64,000 nucleotides of DNA, from NCBI RefSeq assembly GCF_019669925.1, contig NZ_AP019779.1:1963292-2027291 (forward strand), given 5' to 3'. This DNA is from Methanobrevibacter arboriphilus. Lineage in GTDB: Archaea > Methanobacteriota > Methanobacteria > Methanobacteriales > Methanobacteriaceae. Below are positions 21,133-29,490 of the stretch, piece after piece; within the stretch, counting starts at the first letter, position 1, and each line of letters opens with the position of its first letter. The notes under the pieces were generated by a model. That model searched no databases and was not told the origin of the DNA. It saw nothing but the letters and a program-made list of their open reading frames with translations. A program made the position numbers and the translations under genes.

Positions 21133-21969
21133 ATGTTGATTAAGGATATAGTTTCTAAAGATCCTATTCATGTTTCTGTCCCGGGAAATCGTGAAAAAGC
21201 TTTGGAACTTATGAGAAAAAAGAAAATTTCGGGTTTACCTGTTACTAAAGAAGGAACTAATCAATTAGTAGGAATATTGACTAGGTCTGATCTTATTGGA
21301 AATCCTGATGAGGAACAAATAGCTCTTATAATGTCTAGAGATATTATTACTGCTGAATTGGATGATGATGTTGCTGAAACTGCTTCTAAAATGATAAAAA
21401 ATAATATAAGGAGAGTTCCTGTTGTTAAAAATGGGAATTTAATTGGAATTGTAACTTCATCTGATATAGTATCTTTAGCTATCTCAGAAATGGACATAAA
21501 TGTTCCTATTGAAGATTATATGATCAAAAATGTTCCAACTACTTGGGATCAGTCTCCTCTGAATGTAGCATTTGAAGTTATGAGATTTTTTAATCTTAAA
21601 TGTGTTATTGCTTTAAATAATGATGCTAAAATGAGTGGGATTCTTACAGAAACAGATTTTATCAATGAAAGTGAAGTTGTATCTGAAACAAGTGTTCATA
21701 ACTCTAGTGTTGGTACAGAAGGAGACAAATGGTCTTGGGATAGTACTAGTGTTCTTTATGTTGAAAAAAATCATCTTAAATTCTCTGATAAGGTTGTTAA
21801 AGATGTTTCAACTGTTAGAGTTACCACGGTTAATACTAAAACTAAAGTTTCTGACTGTGCTAAAAAAATGAGGATTGAACATATTGAACAAATTCCAGTT
21901 ATTGGCATTGAAGGAAATTTAGTTGGATTAATAAGGGCTAATGATCTTCTTAAAGCTTTAACTGACTAA
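21133..21969 (+). CDS. Four-CBS-domain protein
   Basis: Encodes 278 residues made almost entirely of two Bateman modules (four CBS motifs, about residues 5-55, 65-120, 122-175 and 220-278). Typical elements are visible: [18 protein letters not shown] and HIEQIPVIG, each before a G-x-(L/I)-(V/I)-G strand. CBS pairs bind adenosine nucleotides or S-adenosyl ligands and act as sensors; no catalytic domain is attached, so a regulatory role is inferred. SD GGTG is six bases before ATG 21133. It is the last gene before an 780-base non-coding stretch. Confidence 0.9.
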   Translation: MLIKDIVSKDPIHVSVPGNREKALELMRKKKISGLPVTKEGTNQLVGILTRSDLIGNPDEEQIALIMSRDIITAELDDDVAETASKMIKNNIRRVPVVKNGNLIGIVTSSDIVSLAISEMDINVPIEDYMIKNVPTTWDQSPLNVAFEVMRFFNLKCVIALNNDAKMSGILTETDFINESEVVSETSVHNSSVGTEGDKWSWDSTSVLYVEKNHLKFSDKVVKDVSTVRVTTVNTKTKVSDCAKKMRIEHIEQIPVIGIEGNLVGLIRANDLLKALTD

Positions 21970-22105
21970 ATATTTAATTTTTTAAGTATTTTAAACTTTA
22001 TTCTATTTTTTATTTTTAATTTTTTTATTAATATTCCATCTAAATTTTTTTTAAATATTTTAAACTCTTTGTTTGAAAGATTAAGATTTAAGAGAGAGAG
22101 AGTTT

Positions 22106-22184
22106 GTCCCCAATTAACAATTTTCAGTTTAAAAGAAGCTATTTTGATTTTTTGGAATAATACAATATTTTGTTAATTGAGGAC
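22106..22184. repeat. Inverted repeat element A (GTCCYCAATTAACAA arms)
   Basis: GTCCCCAATTAACAA (22106-22120) is the reverse complement, with one mismatch, of TTGTTAATTGAGGAC (22170-22184); 49 bases lie between. It shares its 3' arm and an internal GGAATA motif with element B downstream. Confidence 0.7.
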
Positions 22185-22256
22185 ATATTTAGTGATATGA
22201 TTATTCACGTGTTTAAGTATCACCATTATTAATATTGTTTTTATACTATATAAATA

Positions 22257-22272
22257 TTTAGGTATGCCTAAA
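22257..22272 (+). promoter_or_regulatory. DtxR/IdeR-like palindrome downstream of a TATA box
   Basis: Arms TTTAGG and CCTAAA around TATG resemble the half-sites of DtxR-family metal regulators (TTAGG...CCTAA). A TATA-like CTATATAAAT lies at about 22247-22255, so the palindrome would cover the transcription start of a plus-strand transcript. The transcript would run through element B towards the 22753 gene. Confidence 0.5.
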
Positions 22273-22384
22273 CTTTATAATATTTAAAAATTTTAATCAA
22301 TTAATATAAAAATATTTTATATGAATAATATTTATTAAAAATAATAGTATTAAAATAATAGATTTGATTCTATAAAAGAAGTTA

Positions 22385-22486
22385 ATGTCCTCAATATATT
22401 CCTTGTTTTATATTTTGAAGGTTTTTACTCAGATTTTAGGAATATACTATAAAATAATGTGGGTTTTTATAGCTAATTGAGGACAT
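22385..22486 (+). ncRNA. Nested inverted-repeat element B, possible structured RNA
   Basis: ATGTCCTCAAT (22385-22395) pairs exactly with ATTGAGGACAT (22476-22486). Inside it, ATATTCC (22396-22402) pairs with GGAATAT (22439-22445), and CTATAAAA (from 22447) pairs with TTTTATAG (ending about 22472). The result is a closed stem carrying two further stems. It may be a structured leader or RNA; an operator pair or decayed mobile element end is also possible. Confidence 0.35.
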
Positions 22487-22752
22487 TGATATCTTGTTTC
22501 AGTAGTATTTGTTTTGATATCAGCAATTATATTATTGTATTTAATATTATATATACTTTTCAATTTCATTTTAAAAAAATTAAAAAATACTTGAATTATT
22601 AATATTACTTTAATTAGTAATATATATTACTTTAATTAATATTATAAATTAATATCATAAATTAATAATATAAATTAATAAAATAACTCTATTAGGCAGC
22701 GATTATATAAAAATCCGAAAATATTATTTAGTATTAATTACATAGTATTGAC

Positions 22753-23184
22753 ATGGAAGATAAACCTTCATTAATAATTAAAACTAAAAAGAACAATATA
22801 ATAGTAATAACTAAGTATAAGGATGAGATAGCTGAGCATGATATACAGCTGAAGTTAGTTTTAGGTTACTATTGGAAAAATAACTTACCTTTCATAGAAA
22901 AGTTCATGGAATTATTAGAGACTGTAATAAAAAGATCTCTAAATCAAGTATTTCCTCATAAAATATTGTCAATAAAGTACAATATCGAATCTAATGATGA
23001 TTTAGAAGAGGCTTCTGTTTATAACATAACTCTATTAGATGTGAAAGCTGATGATGAATCTTTAGAATTATCTGCAAATGAGATTACTCTTGAAGGCATT
23101 GATAATAGAGGTACTATATCTAAGATGACTAGTTTTAGAAGAAAAGTAAATGAAACATTTGAAAAAGAGCTAATTTTTGAGTGA
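22753..23184 (+). CDS. Hypothetical protein
   Basis: A 143-residue soluble protein that I do not recognise. It is acidic at both ends, contains one aromatic/basic segment (LGYYWKNNLPFIEKFMELLE, about residues 37-56) and no cysteine, signal or membrane helix. Predicted layout is a beta-rich N-terminus, a central helix and a beta-rich C-terminus, suggesting a small alpha/beta fold. ATG 22753 lacks an SD; a short leader is likely, unless the long upstream region is transcribed with it. It converges with the LarE-like gene, whose stop is 25 bases away. Confidence 0.7.
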   Translation: MEDKPSLIIKTKKNNIIVITKYKDEIAEHDIQLKLVLGYYWKNNLPFIEKFMELLETVIKRSLNQVFPHKILSIKYNIESNDDLEEASVYNITLLDVKADDESLELSANEITLEGIDNRGTISKMTSFRRKVNETFEKELIFE

Positions 23185-23208
23185 TTAGTTTTACTTATAT
23201 TATTTTAC

Positions 23209-24291
23209 TTATATTATTCTACGAATCATAGGCAGAACTTCAATTAGGATATTTTGAGCATCTTCTTTATCTTTTACTTTACGAGCTACTATTTTTCCAT
23301 TTTCAAAAAGAGTAACATTACGCCCATTAATATCCAACATAGCTACTCCCATTTTTTCTGAACATTTTAATTTACCTAATTTTTCAAGATTTGGACAAGT
23401 TTTTCTAATATCAATATTATATGGTAGTTCATTTTCGAACATTATTTTATTTGCTTCGTCTTTACAAGGCTTGTAAATAACTATATCTTTTTTTTCATGA
23501 ACTTTTGTTCCAATATCTAAAGTAATTTTTTCAAAATTAACTGCTTTTAATTCACTTTCAACTAATTTAAGAGTATTTCTATTAAGAAGAAGATCAATAT
23601 TTTCTAATTCTATCTGTGCAGTATTTTCTATGTCTCTTACTCGAACTGTTTCACTGCGAGTAAGACTTTTAATAAAATCTTCAGCATATTTAATTCTATT
23701 AATCTTTTTAGCAGTTATTTCCTGACCAGTTTTTATCCTAGTTGCTAAACATGTTGTGGATTTTGAATATTCAATATTATTTTCTTTTAAATATTCTAAA
23801 ACATCTTCTTTTTCAATACCTGCATTAACTAAAGGGCTTAAAATATCATTTTCATAATTTATCATTATTCCAGGTCTATCTTCAAGTAAATCGCTTATAT
23901 TTGTACCATCAACTATTGTTTCAAAACCTTTTTCCTCTGCTAACTTTTTTATATTTGAATACATTATGCTTCTACATAAATAACAACGATTGGGATTATT
24001 TTCTTTGAATTTATCTACTTCAAGGAAATTTTCATTGATTATCTCATGTTCTATCCCTATTGAATTAGCAATTTTCTTTGCATTATTTAAAAAATTAGAA
24101 GGCATTATTTCATTGTTAAGTGTAACCGCAAGTATATTATTAGCTACTTTTTTAGCTAAATAAGCAATTAATGTACTATCTGCACCTCCTGAAAAAGCAA
24201 TAACAATATCTTTTCCTTTTAGAATTTCTTCTACTTTTTCGATTTTTTTAGTTAAGTTCATAATCTTAAAACCCACAATCTGTTTATTCAT
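23209..24291 (-). CDS. larE: LarE-like PP-loop sulfurtransferase, three-cysteine type
   Basis: A 360-residue ATP-pyrophosphatase of the LarE family, which activates a carboxylate with ATP and transfers sulfur. The PP-loop SGGADS is at residues 34-39. Cys103 and Cys106 lie in NRCYLCRS and Cys181 in TTCLATRI. Single-Cys LarE sacrifices its cysteine, whereas three-Cys forms are known to bind a [4Fe-4S] cluster and can act catalytically; this protein has the three-Cys pattern. About 90 extra C-terminal residues containing two further Cys (near 306 and 316) follow the usual domain. Its ATG overlaps the tfuA stop (ATGA), so it is translationally coupled to tfuA, with ycaO just upstream. A role in sulfur supply for McrA thioglycine is inference. 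Confidence 0.82.
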   Translation of the reverse strand: MNKQIVGFKIMNLTKKIEKVEEILKGKDIVIAFSGGADSTLIAYLAKKVANNILAVTLNNEIMPSNFLNNAKKIANSIGIEHEIINENFLEVDKFKENNPNRCYLCRSIMYSNIKKLAEEKGFETIVDGTNISDLLEDRPGIMINYENDILSPLVNAGIEKEDVLEYLKENNIEYSKSTTCLATRIKTGQEITAKKINRIKYAEDFIKSLTRSETVRVRDIENTAQIELENIDLLLNRNTLKLVESELKAVNFEKITLDIGTKVHEKKDIVIYKPCKDEANKIMFENELPYNIDIRKTCPNLEKLGKLKCSEKMGVAMLDINGRNVTLFENGKIVARKVKDKEDAQNILIEVLPMIRRII

Positions 24292-24926
24292 GTTAATTTT
24301 TTTATGTATTCTAAAACAGCTATTGCGTCTTGCTTTTTAACATCAACAAGTTCCACAATAAAATCTATTAATTCTTCTTTTTTCTCTTCATCAATACTTG
24401 AGTTTTTAAAAATATTGTAATATGTTCTTTTAGGATAATAAATGGATTTAGCTACACTTATTAATTCTTTTCTTTCATCATTATTGATAATGCCTGATTT
24501 TACTGCTTCTTTAAATTTATAATCAACATTTACCAATGCTTCAGAAAATGGTTCTCCAGTGGTACTGTCAAAAACAATAGCTACATCATCATCAGATTCA
24601 ATGTTTCCTGATGAGTATTCATTATAAACATATCCGATGCCCTTCATTCCAAGACTATCTAATTCAGATGCTCTAAGAGCACCCATACTTCCTCCGCCAA
24701 CTACTGTTATTCCTTTGTTTATAGCTTCTATAATCTCTTTATGTCCAACAGCAGGACTTTGATGAAAAACACCATCTATTATACCAATGATATCTGGAGA
24801 ATCTTGTATTGCTTTTAGAATGTCTCCTCTTTGAATTGGTTCCCGGTAATCTGCTTTTAATATTTTCGATGCTTCTTCAATCGATAATGAAGGCCCAGTA
24901 AATATTATTATCTTCTTTTCATCCAT
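24288..24926 (-). CDS. tfuA: TfuA-like protein (YcaO partner)
   Basis: A 212-residue TfuA-core protein. TfuA works with YcaO to convert a peptide amide to a thioamide; in methanogens the pair is needed for the thioglycine of McrA (established in Methanosarcina acetivorans). The family features are visible: FTGPSLS near residue 10, ADYREPIQRGDI near 26, GIIDGVFHQSPAVGHKEI near 48, and GGGSMGALRASEL near 77. It is encoded 184 bases after ycaO on the same strand, separated by an 18-bp tandem repeat, and its last codon overlaps the LarE-like start. ATG 24926 is the clear start. Confidence 0.9.
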   Translation of the reverse strand: MDEKKIIIFTGPSLSIEEASKILKADYREPIQRGDILKAIQDSPDIIGIIDGVFHQSPAVGHKEIIEAINKGITVVGGGSMGALRASELDSLGMKGIGYVYNEYSSGNIESDDDVAIVFDSTTGEPFSEALVNVDYKFKEAVKSGIINNDERKELISVAKSIYYPKRTYYNIFKNSSIDEEKKEELIDFIVELVDVKKQDAIAVLEYIKKLT

Positions 24927-24974
24927 TTTATCTTTTTTTAGATTTAATTAGTTTATTATTATAATTTTTCTAAT

Positions 24975-25081
24975 TGTTATAATTCCTAAATATTATAAAT
25001 TCTATTTATTATAAGTTCTATTTATTATAAATCATATTTATTACAAATTCTAATGATTATAATCTCTAATGATTATAAATT
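24975..25081. repeat. Degenerate ~18-bp tandem repeat between ycaO and tfuA
   Basis: About six imperfect units of the form TTCTATTTATTATAAG lie in the gap between the two thioamidation genes. They are AT-rich and otherwise featureless; they may hold the tfuA promoter or simply reflect slippage. Confidence 0.6.
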
Positions 25082-25109
25082 TTTATTTCTAATATTATAA
25101 TTCTTTTAT

Positions 25110-26336
25110 CTATTTAAATTTCATCCAACGTTTTCCAACTCTATCTGGATCAATTGAGAAGTTTTCAGTTCCTGGAATAATTACCCTAACTACATTTATT
25201 CCAATTTCTTTTCTTGTAAGATTTTTAAATAATATTTTATCAATATTATTCCTTTTCAATTCATTAGTTGTTATTTCAATGTCTTTTTTCAATGAATCAG
25301 TACTTTTATCTTCAATATCACTTAAATCAATTATAACATTGTTTTCTTCTTCAAAATAATGTTTATTGATTTTTTTCATACGTTCATAACCAGCTTTGCG
25401 CATTAAAACTGCTCTTGAAGTATCTTCTCTTGTTCCATGGATTTGTGTAGCTCTACTTTGTGCTACTTCAGTTAAAGCTCTCAAAACTGCAATTTCTGGG
25501 TTTAAATGAGTACCAATTCCAAGTGTTAAAAGTGCAGGGTCTTTAAGTATTGTGTCATCTGCTATAGCTGCAATTGTTGGAATATCTATATCTGCAGTTA
25601 AATCCATGAGTTTTATATTGATAGATTCTTTTTTAAACTTTTCAAGTAATTCATTGATTAAAGGATTTTCTATATTATCAATATTTATACATTTTTTATT
25701 TTTCTTAGTTAACTCAAAAATACTCCAGGCATCCCTTTCTATTACTTCAAGCATTCCATGAAGAACAGCTTCTTCTAGAACATTTCCAGAAGCTAAACCA
25801 TTGGTGTTTCCTTTAAAAATAGCTGATGTGTTTTTTGCATCTTTTGGAATGTATGGATGAAAAATCGCATTAGATGGAATATAATAATCATTTTCTGTTA
25901 TTATATCTTTTGTTAAAGTCCATTCTATCTTTCTTTCTTTTTCAAAGTCCAAACTTTTAACTTCATTCGATATAATAAGATCATCAGGATGGATAAATTT
26001 TTCACCATCCATCTCACTTAAAGTAGCTAATTTGGAGTTTTCATCATCAATACTTTGTTTTTCTGCAGAGTATCTTTCAAAACCTTCCATCATAGCTGAT
26101 GCTTTAGCTTGGTCTTTTTTAGCTCCTTTTCCAGCATAAATACTCACTCCTCCATCTTGTGCTGTTGGGCGAATAGCTGAAAATACAGGAATTCCTATTC
26201 TGTCTAAGTGGGTTATATCAGTAACTCTAGTTATTCCAGCTACCTTTAACTTATTTTTACATTCAGCTATTGTTTTAGAAGGTTCTATAGCTCTGTGTGT
26301 ACATGAAAAATAGCTAATTTGGATATCTGAAAACAT
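25110..26336 (-). CDS. ycaO: YcaO-related McrA-glycine thioamidation protein
   Basis: A 408-residue YcaO enzyme, which uses ATP to phosphorylate an amide backbone so that sulfur can replace oxygen. The N-terminal region has RVTDITHLDRIGIPVFSAIRP (conserved in the methanogen group), then the ATP-binding residues in AKASAMMEGFERYSAE, and a late segment LTEVAQSRATQIHG. The C-terminus ends GKRWMKFK with no Pro-rich PxPxP tail, as in TfuA-dependent YcaOs. GTG at 26345 is in frame, but ATG 26336, preceded by AGTGGT, is preferred. TfuA and a LarE-like protein follow on the same strand. Confidence 0.92.
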   Translation of the reverse strand: MFSDIQISYFSCTHRAIEPSKTIAECKNKLKVAGITRVTDITHLDRIGIPVFSAIRPTAQDGGVSIYAGKGAKKDQAKASAMMEGFERYSAEKQSIDDENSKLATLSEMDGEKFIHPDDLIISNEVKSLDFEKERKIEWTLTKDIITENDYYIPSNAIFHPYIPKDAKNTSAIFKGNTNGLASGNVLEEAVLHGMLEVIERDAWSIFELTKKNKKCINIDNIENPLINELLEKFKKESINIKLMDLTADIDIPTIAAIADDTILKDPALLTLGIGTHLNPEIAVLRALTEVAQSRATQIHGTREDTSRAVLMRKAGYERMKKINKHYFEEENNVIIDLSDIEDKSTDSLKKDIEITTNELKRNNIDKILFKNLTRKEIGINVVRVIIPGTENFSIDPDRVGKRWMKFK

Positions 26337-26507
26337 ACTAACCACTTAATTTTATAAAAATATTCTGATTTTATAATTATTTCAATTTTGTATTTGTATT
26401 TATTTCGACTTTACAATAATTTTAATTTTACAAATAGGTTTAATTTAATAAAATTTAAACTTTATAAATAATTTTAATTTTATAAATAATCTCAATTTTT
26501 TAATTAA

Positions 26508-27146
26508 TTAAAAAAAGAATCCTGTAAATGAGAAATAAACCATAATTCCTGCTACTATTACACTAGCTAACCATATAAATGGATCCCATCTAAATACTTT
26601 AGCTCCATCTAATATTCCAATTGGTATTAGGTTGAATAATGCTAAAAATGCATTGATTGAAAAACCTAGTAGGCATGTTTGGAATAATATATTTACCCAT
26701 AATGGAACAGCTATTAATGGATTAAACAATCCAATGTAAGTATTACCCAGCATCAAAGCTACAGCTAAAAAGATTAGAGATAGAACTATATTTGTTAAAG
26801 GTCCAGATATAGAGATTATTCCATTTTCTCTATCAGTCATATATTGTCCATAAATATGAACTGCTCCTGGAGCTGCAAAGATAAAACCAAATGCTGAACT
26901 TACTAGTGCTATGAATAATCCTGGTGTCCAAGTTTTATATTCTGCCCAATAACCATATCTCATTGCACTTATTTTGTGTGCTACTTCGTGAAGTATAAAT
27001 CCTAATCCCACACCAACCATTACCATAGGTAGTATATTAAGTATATTTGTAAAATCTAACCTAGAATAAAGAATTGAAAAGGCTAAAGAAATTATAAAAA
27101 ATGATATAAATAAGTCTCTTATTTCATTAGAACTAAATTTAAACAT
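26508..27146 (-). CDS. M50 (site-2 protease-like) membrane metalloprotease
   Basis: A 212-residue multi-pass membrane protein of peptidase family M50. The zinc-binding HEVAH is at residues 53-57 in a membrane helix, and the third ligand Asp180 lies in NLIPIGILDGAKVF, the family's second motif. About five to six helices are predicted, with no PDZ or CBS domain, as in short archaeal forms. Such enzymes cut membrane proteins within the bilayer; the substrate is unknown. It is divergently oriented from the HIT gene, with only 110 bases between them for both promoters. Confidence 0.9.
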   Translation of the reverse strand: MFKFSSNEIRDLFISFFIISLAFSILYSRLDFTNILNILPMVMVGVGLGFILHEVAHKISAMRYGYWAEYKTWTPGLFIALVSSAFGFIFAAPGAVHIYGQYMTDRENGIISISGPLTNIVLSLIFLAVALMLGNTYIGLFNPLIAVPLWVNILFQTCLLGFSINAFLALFNLIPIGILDGAKVFRWDPFIWLASVIVAGIMVYFSFTGFFF

Positions 27147-27257
27147 ATATTTATAATTATTGTCTAAAGTTTATAAATTTTTGCAATATTTTATAATTTT
27201 TAGAAATATAAAATACTAAATTTTCTAAAAATACTAATATTATTAATTCTATATATA

Positions 27258-27974
27258 ATGATTATGAAAGATAGTAGGGTTATAAAAAACATTAAAAACA
27301 ATTCAAATAAACATAATTCAAATAAACATAATAATTCAACTAAACATAATTCAATTAAGATTAATTCATCTAAGAATAATTCAGCTAAGAATATTTTAGC
27401 TAAAAACAATTCATATACCAACAATTTTGCTGAAAATGCTTCAATTAAAAATAACTTAACTAAAAGTAATCTAAAAGATGTTATTCCATCTGAAGATTAT
27501 TTGGATAATGATCTATGTGAAGATAAAATATGTGAGTTTTCTATTGATAGTAGCTATGGGAATTTAATAGCTGAAACAGATTATTGGGAAATATTTTTAG
27601 CCCCTTCTCAAAGATACTTAGGAACTTGTGTTATTAGCTTAAAAAGACGATGTGAAGATTTAAAAGACTTATATTTAGAAGAATGGGCTGATTTTGGAAA
27701 ATTAGTTGAAAGCATGGAATTAGCTAATAAAAAAACTTTCAATGCAGATTTATTTAATTGGAGTTGTTTAAAAAATTCAGTTTTTAGAAATAATAATCCT
27801 AAACCTCATATTCATTGGCATTTTATTCCTAGGTATAAAAAACCTGTTGTTTTTGAAGGTTTAGAATTTAATGATCCTGATTTTGGTTTCTTTGCAAGGG
27901 CAATTACTAAAAAAATTCCTTCTAAAATGAGAACTGATTTAATTGCACTAATTAAAGAAAATTTAGACATTTAG
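27258..27974 (+). CDS. HIT family protein with low-complexity N-terminus
   Basis: The C-terminal part (about residues 95-238) is a HIT domain with the histidine triad at His184, His186 and His188 (PHIHWHFIPRY). HIT proteins hydrolyse or transfer nucleotides such as ApnA or AMP-lysine. Residues 1-75 are an Asn/Lys/Ser repeat (variants of NSxKHN), unlike any HIT protein I know. Translation could start at 27258 (ATG, no clear SD) or later, but no internal ATG exists before the HIT core apart from downstream ones that would remove the first strand, so the extension seems real. Divergent from the M50 gene. Confidence 0.75.
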   Translation: MIMKDSRVIKNIKNNSNKHNSNKHNNSTKHNSIKINSSKNNSAKNILAKNNSYTNNFAENASIKNNLTKSNLKDVIPSEDYLDNDLCEDKICEFSIDSSYGNLIAETDYWEIFLAPSQRYLGTCVISLKRRCEDLKDLYLEEWADFGKLVESMELANKKTFNADLFNWSCLKNSVFRNNNPKPHIHWHFIPRYKKPVVFEGLEFNDPDFGFFARAITKKIPSKMRTDLIALIKENLDI

Positions 27975-28066
27975 GTATTTGGATATTGAATATTTGGGCA
28001 TTTGAATATTGGAATATTTAGATATTTAATAATTTTATAATGTTTATAATTATTAAGGTGTAAAAT
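27975..28066. repeat. Short AT-rich tandem repeat before pepQ-like gene
   Basis: Imperfect repeats of GGATATTTGAATATT-like units (27975-28020), then the SD region of the next gene. No ORF. Confidence 0.5.
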
Positions 28067-29131
28067 TTGAAAGATAAGACTATTAATGATAGAATTAAGA
28101 GTATTTTAAAAAGAATGGATGAAAAAGATTATGATGGAATGATTATAACTCAATTTAATAATATTAAGTATGTTTCCAATTATCGTCCTACTAGTTTTGC
28201 AATATGTCTTTTAAAAGAAGATCCTGTTATATTTACAACAGCTATGGATAAAGAGTTAGCTTCAAACACATCATTGATTGAAGTAAAGGAATTTAAATCA
28301 ATTTCAGAATTAAAAGAAGTTTTCAATAAAGAAAATCTTAAAAAAATAGCTATTGAAGGAAATCTTCCTGTAAGTTCTTATAAAAAATTATGTGCTGATA
28401 AATCAAAAAAAGAGAATTGGGAATTGTCTGTTGAAGATTTTTTAGAAAAAGAACGTATGATCAAATCTAATAATGAAATTAAAATGATAAAAAAAGCAAC
28501 AGACATTGCTCATAAATCTTTTATAGAATTGGATATTCGTGAAAAACAGGAAAATTTAATAACTGATTGGGAAATAGCTTATGAACTTGGTTATTTAATT
28601 AGAAGTAATGGGGCTAGTGAGGAATCTTTTGAAACAATCGTTGCTACTGGACCAAATTCATCTCTTCCTCATGCAACTCTTGAAAATAGGGAACTTGGAG
28701 ATTTAATTTTAATGGATTGGGGTTCTAAGTATAATGGTTATTGTTCTGATACGAGTAGAACTATGATTGATTATAATAATGAAAAACAAAAAGAAGTTTT
28801 TGATATAGTTCTTGAAGCTTATAATAAGGCAATTAAGGCATTAAAAGCTGAAAAAGCTGCTTGTGAGATTGATAATGTAGCTAGATCCATAATTGAGGAT
28901 TATGGTTATGGTGAAAATTTTATTCATTCAACTGGCCATAGCTTAGGTCTTAATATTCATGAAACACCGAGTATTTCTAAAAAAGATAAAACTGTTTTAG
29001 AAAAAAATATGGTTGTTACAATAGAACCTGGAATTTATTTAGAAGGGGAATTTGGTGTTAGAATAGAGGATACTATTGTTGTTGGTAAACATAAAGCTGA
29101 AATTATTGGGAATCTTCCTTATGAACTTTAA
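28067..29131 (+). CDS. M24 family aminopeptidase (Xaa-Pro aminopeptidase/PepQ-like)
   Basis: A 354-residue M24 peptidase. An N-terminal creatinase-like domain (about 1-130) is followed by a pita-bread domain. Metal ligands can be traced: Asp in ILMDWGSKYN, Asp in YCSDTSRT, His in HSTGHSLGLNIHE, Glu in TIEPGIYL and Glu in GVRIEDT. It cleaves the bond before Pro in peptides, probably as cytosolic turnover. The start is TTG at 28067: AAGGTG (28055-28060) lies six bases upstream and no ATG is suitably placed. Downstream is copy 1 of the 174-bp structured repeat. Confidence 0.9.
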   Translation: MKDKTINDRIKSILKRMDEKDYDGMIITQFNNIKYVSNYRPTSFAICLLKEDPVIFTTAMDKELASNTSLIEVKEFKSISELKEVFNKENLKKIAIEGNLPVSSYKKLCADKSKKENWELSVEDFLEKERMIKSNNEIKMIKKATDIAHKSFIELDIREKQENLITDWEIAYELGYLIRSNGASEESFETIVATGPNSSLPHATLENRELGDLILMDWGSKYNGYCSDTSRTMIDYNNEKQKEVFDIVLEAYNKAIKALKAEKAACEIDNVARSIIEDYGYGENFIHSTGHSLGLNIHETPSISKKDKTVLEKNMVVTIEPGIYLEGEFGVRIEDTIVVGKHKAEIIGNLPYEL

Positions 29132-29166
29132 AATTAGTTTTATTTTTTATTATATGTTATCATGAT

Positions 29167-29340
29167 ATTACTAAGTTCCTAAGTTGTCGAAGATTTTTTA
29201 GAGAACTTTCCTACCTAGTGACTTCTCTTATTTATAAACATAATCTGGGTGGTAATTATCGAAAATCGAAGATTTTCGTAATTAAGAAAATCCTTTAGGA
29301 TTTTCTGTAGTATGTCAGATAATTTGAAAGTATTTTTATT
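29167..29340. repeat. 174-bp structured repeat, copy 1
   Basis: It is nearly identical in its 3' half to 36771-36850: bases 29251-29330 differ at only one position. Two strong hairpins lie there: CGAAAATC/GATTTTCG around GAA (flanked by AATTA/TAATT), and AGAAAATCC/GGATTTTCT around TTTA. The 5' half aligns with more differences, including a hairpin closed by AGAGAA/TTCTCT. No ORF is shared, so this is a structured RNA, a protein-binding element or a miniature mobile element. Confidence 0.85.
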
Positions 29341-29490
29341 TATTTTATCTTTAATCAATATTTTTAAAATACAACAACCTTTTTATTTTTTAAAATAATG
29401 CTTTTTAATCTTAATTTTACTATTTAAACTAAATATTAAGTTTTAAATTGAATAATATTTATTAATCACTTTTTAAATAATCATTAATAC

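Larger units (their letters stand above)
21970..22752. other. 783-bp non-coding region with inverted repeats and an operator-like palindrome
   Basis: No ORF of note is present. The region holds two related inverted-repeat elements with the motif GTCCTCAATT at their ends (22106-22184 and 22385-22486), separated by a TATA-like box and a DtxR-like palindrome at 22257-22272. All are entered separately. This is much more structure than neighbouring gaps contain. Confidence 0.6.
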
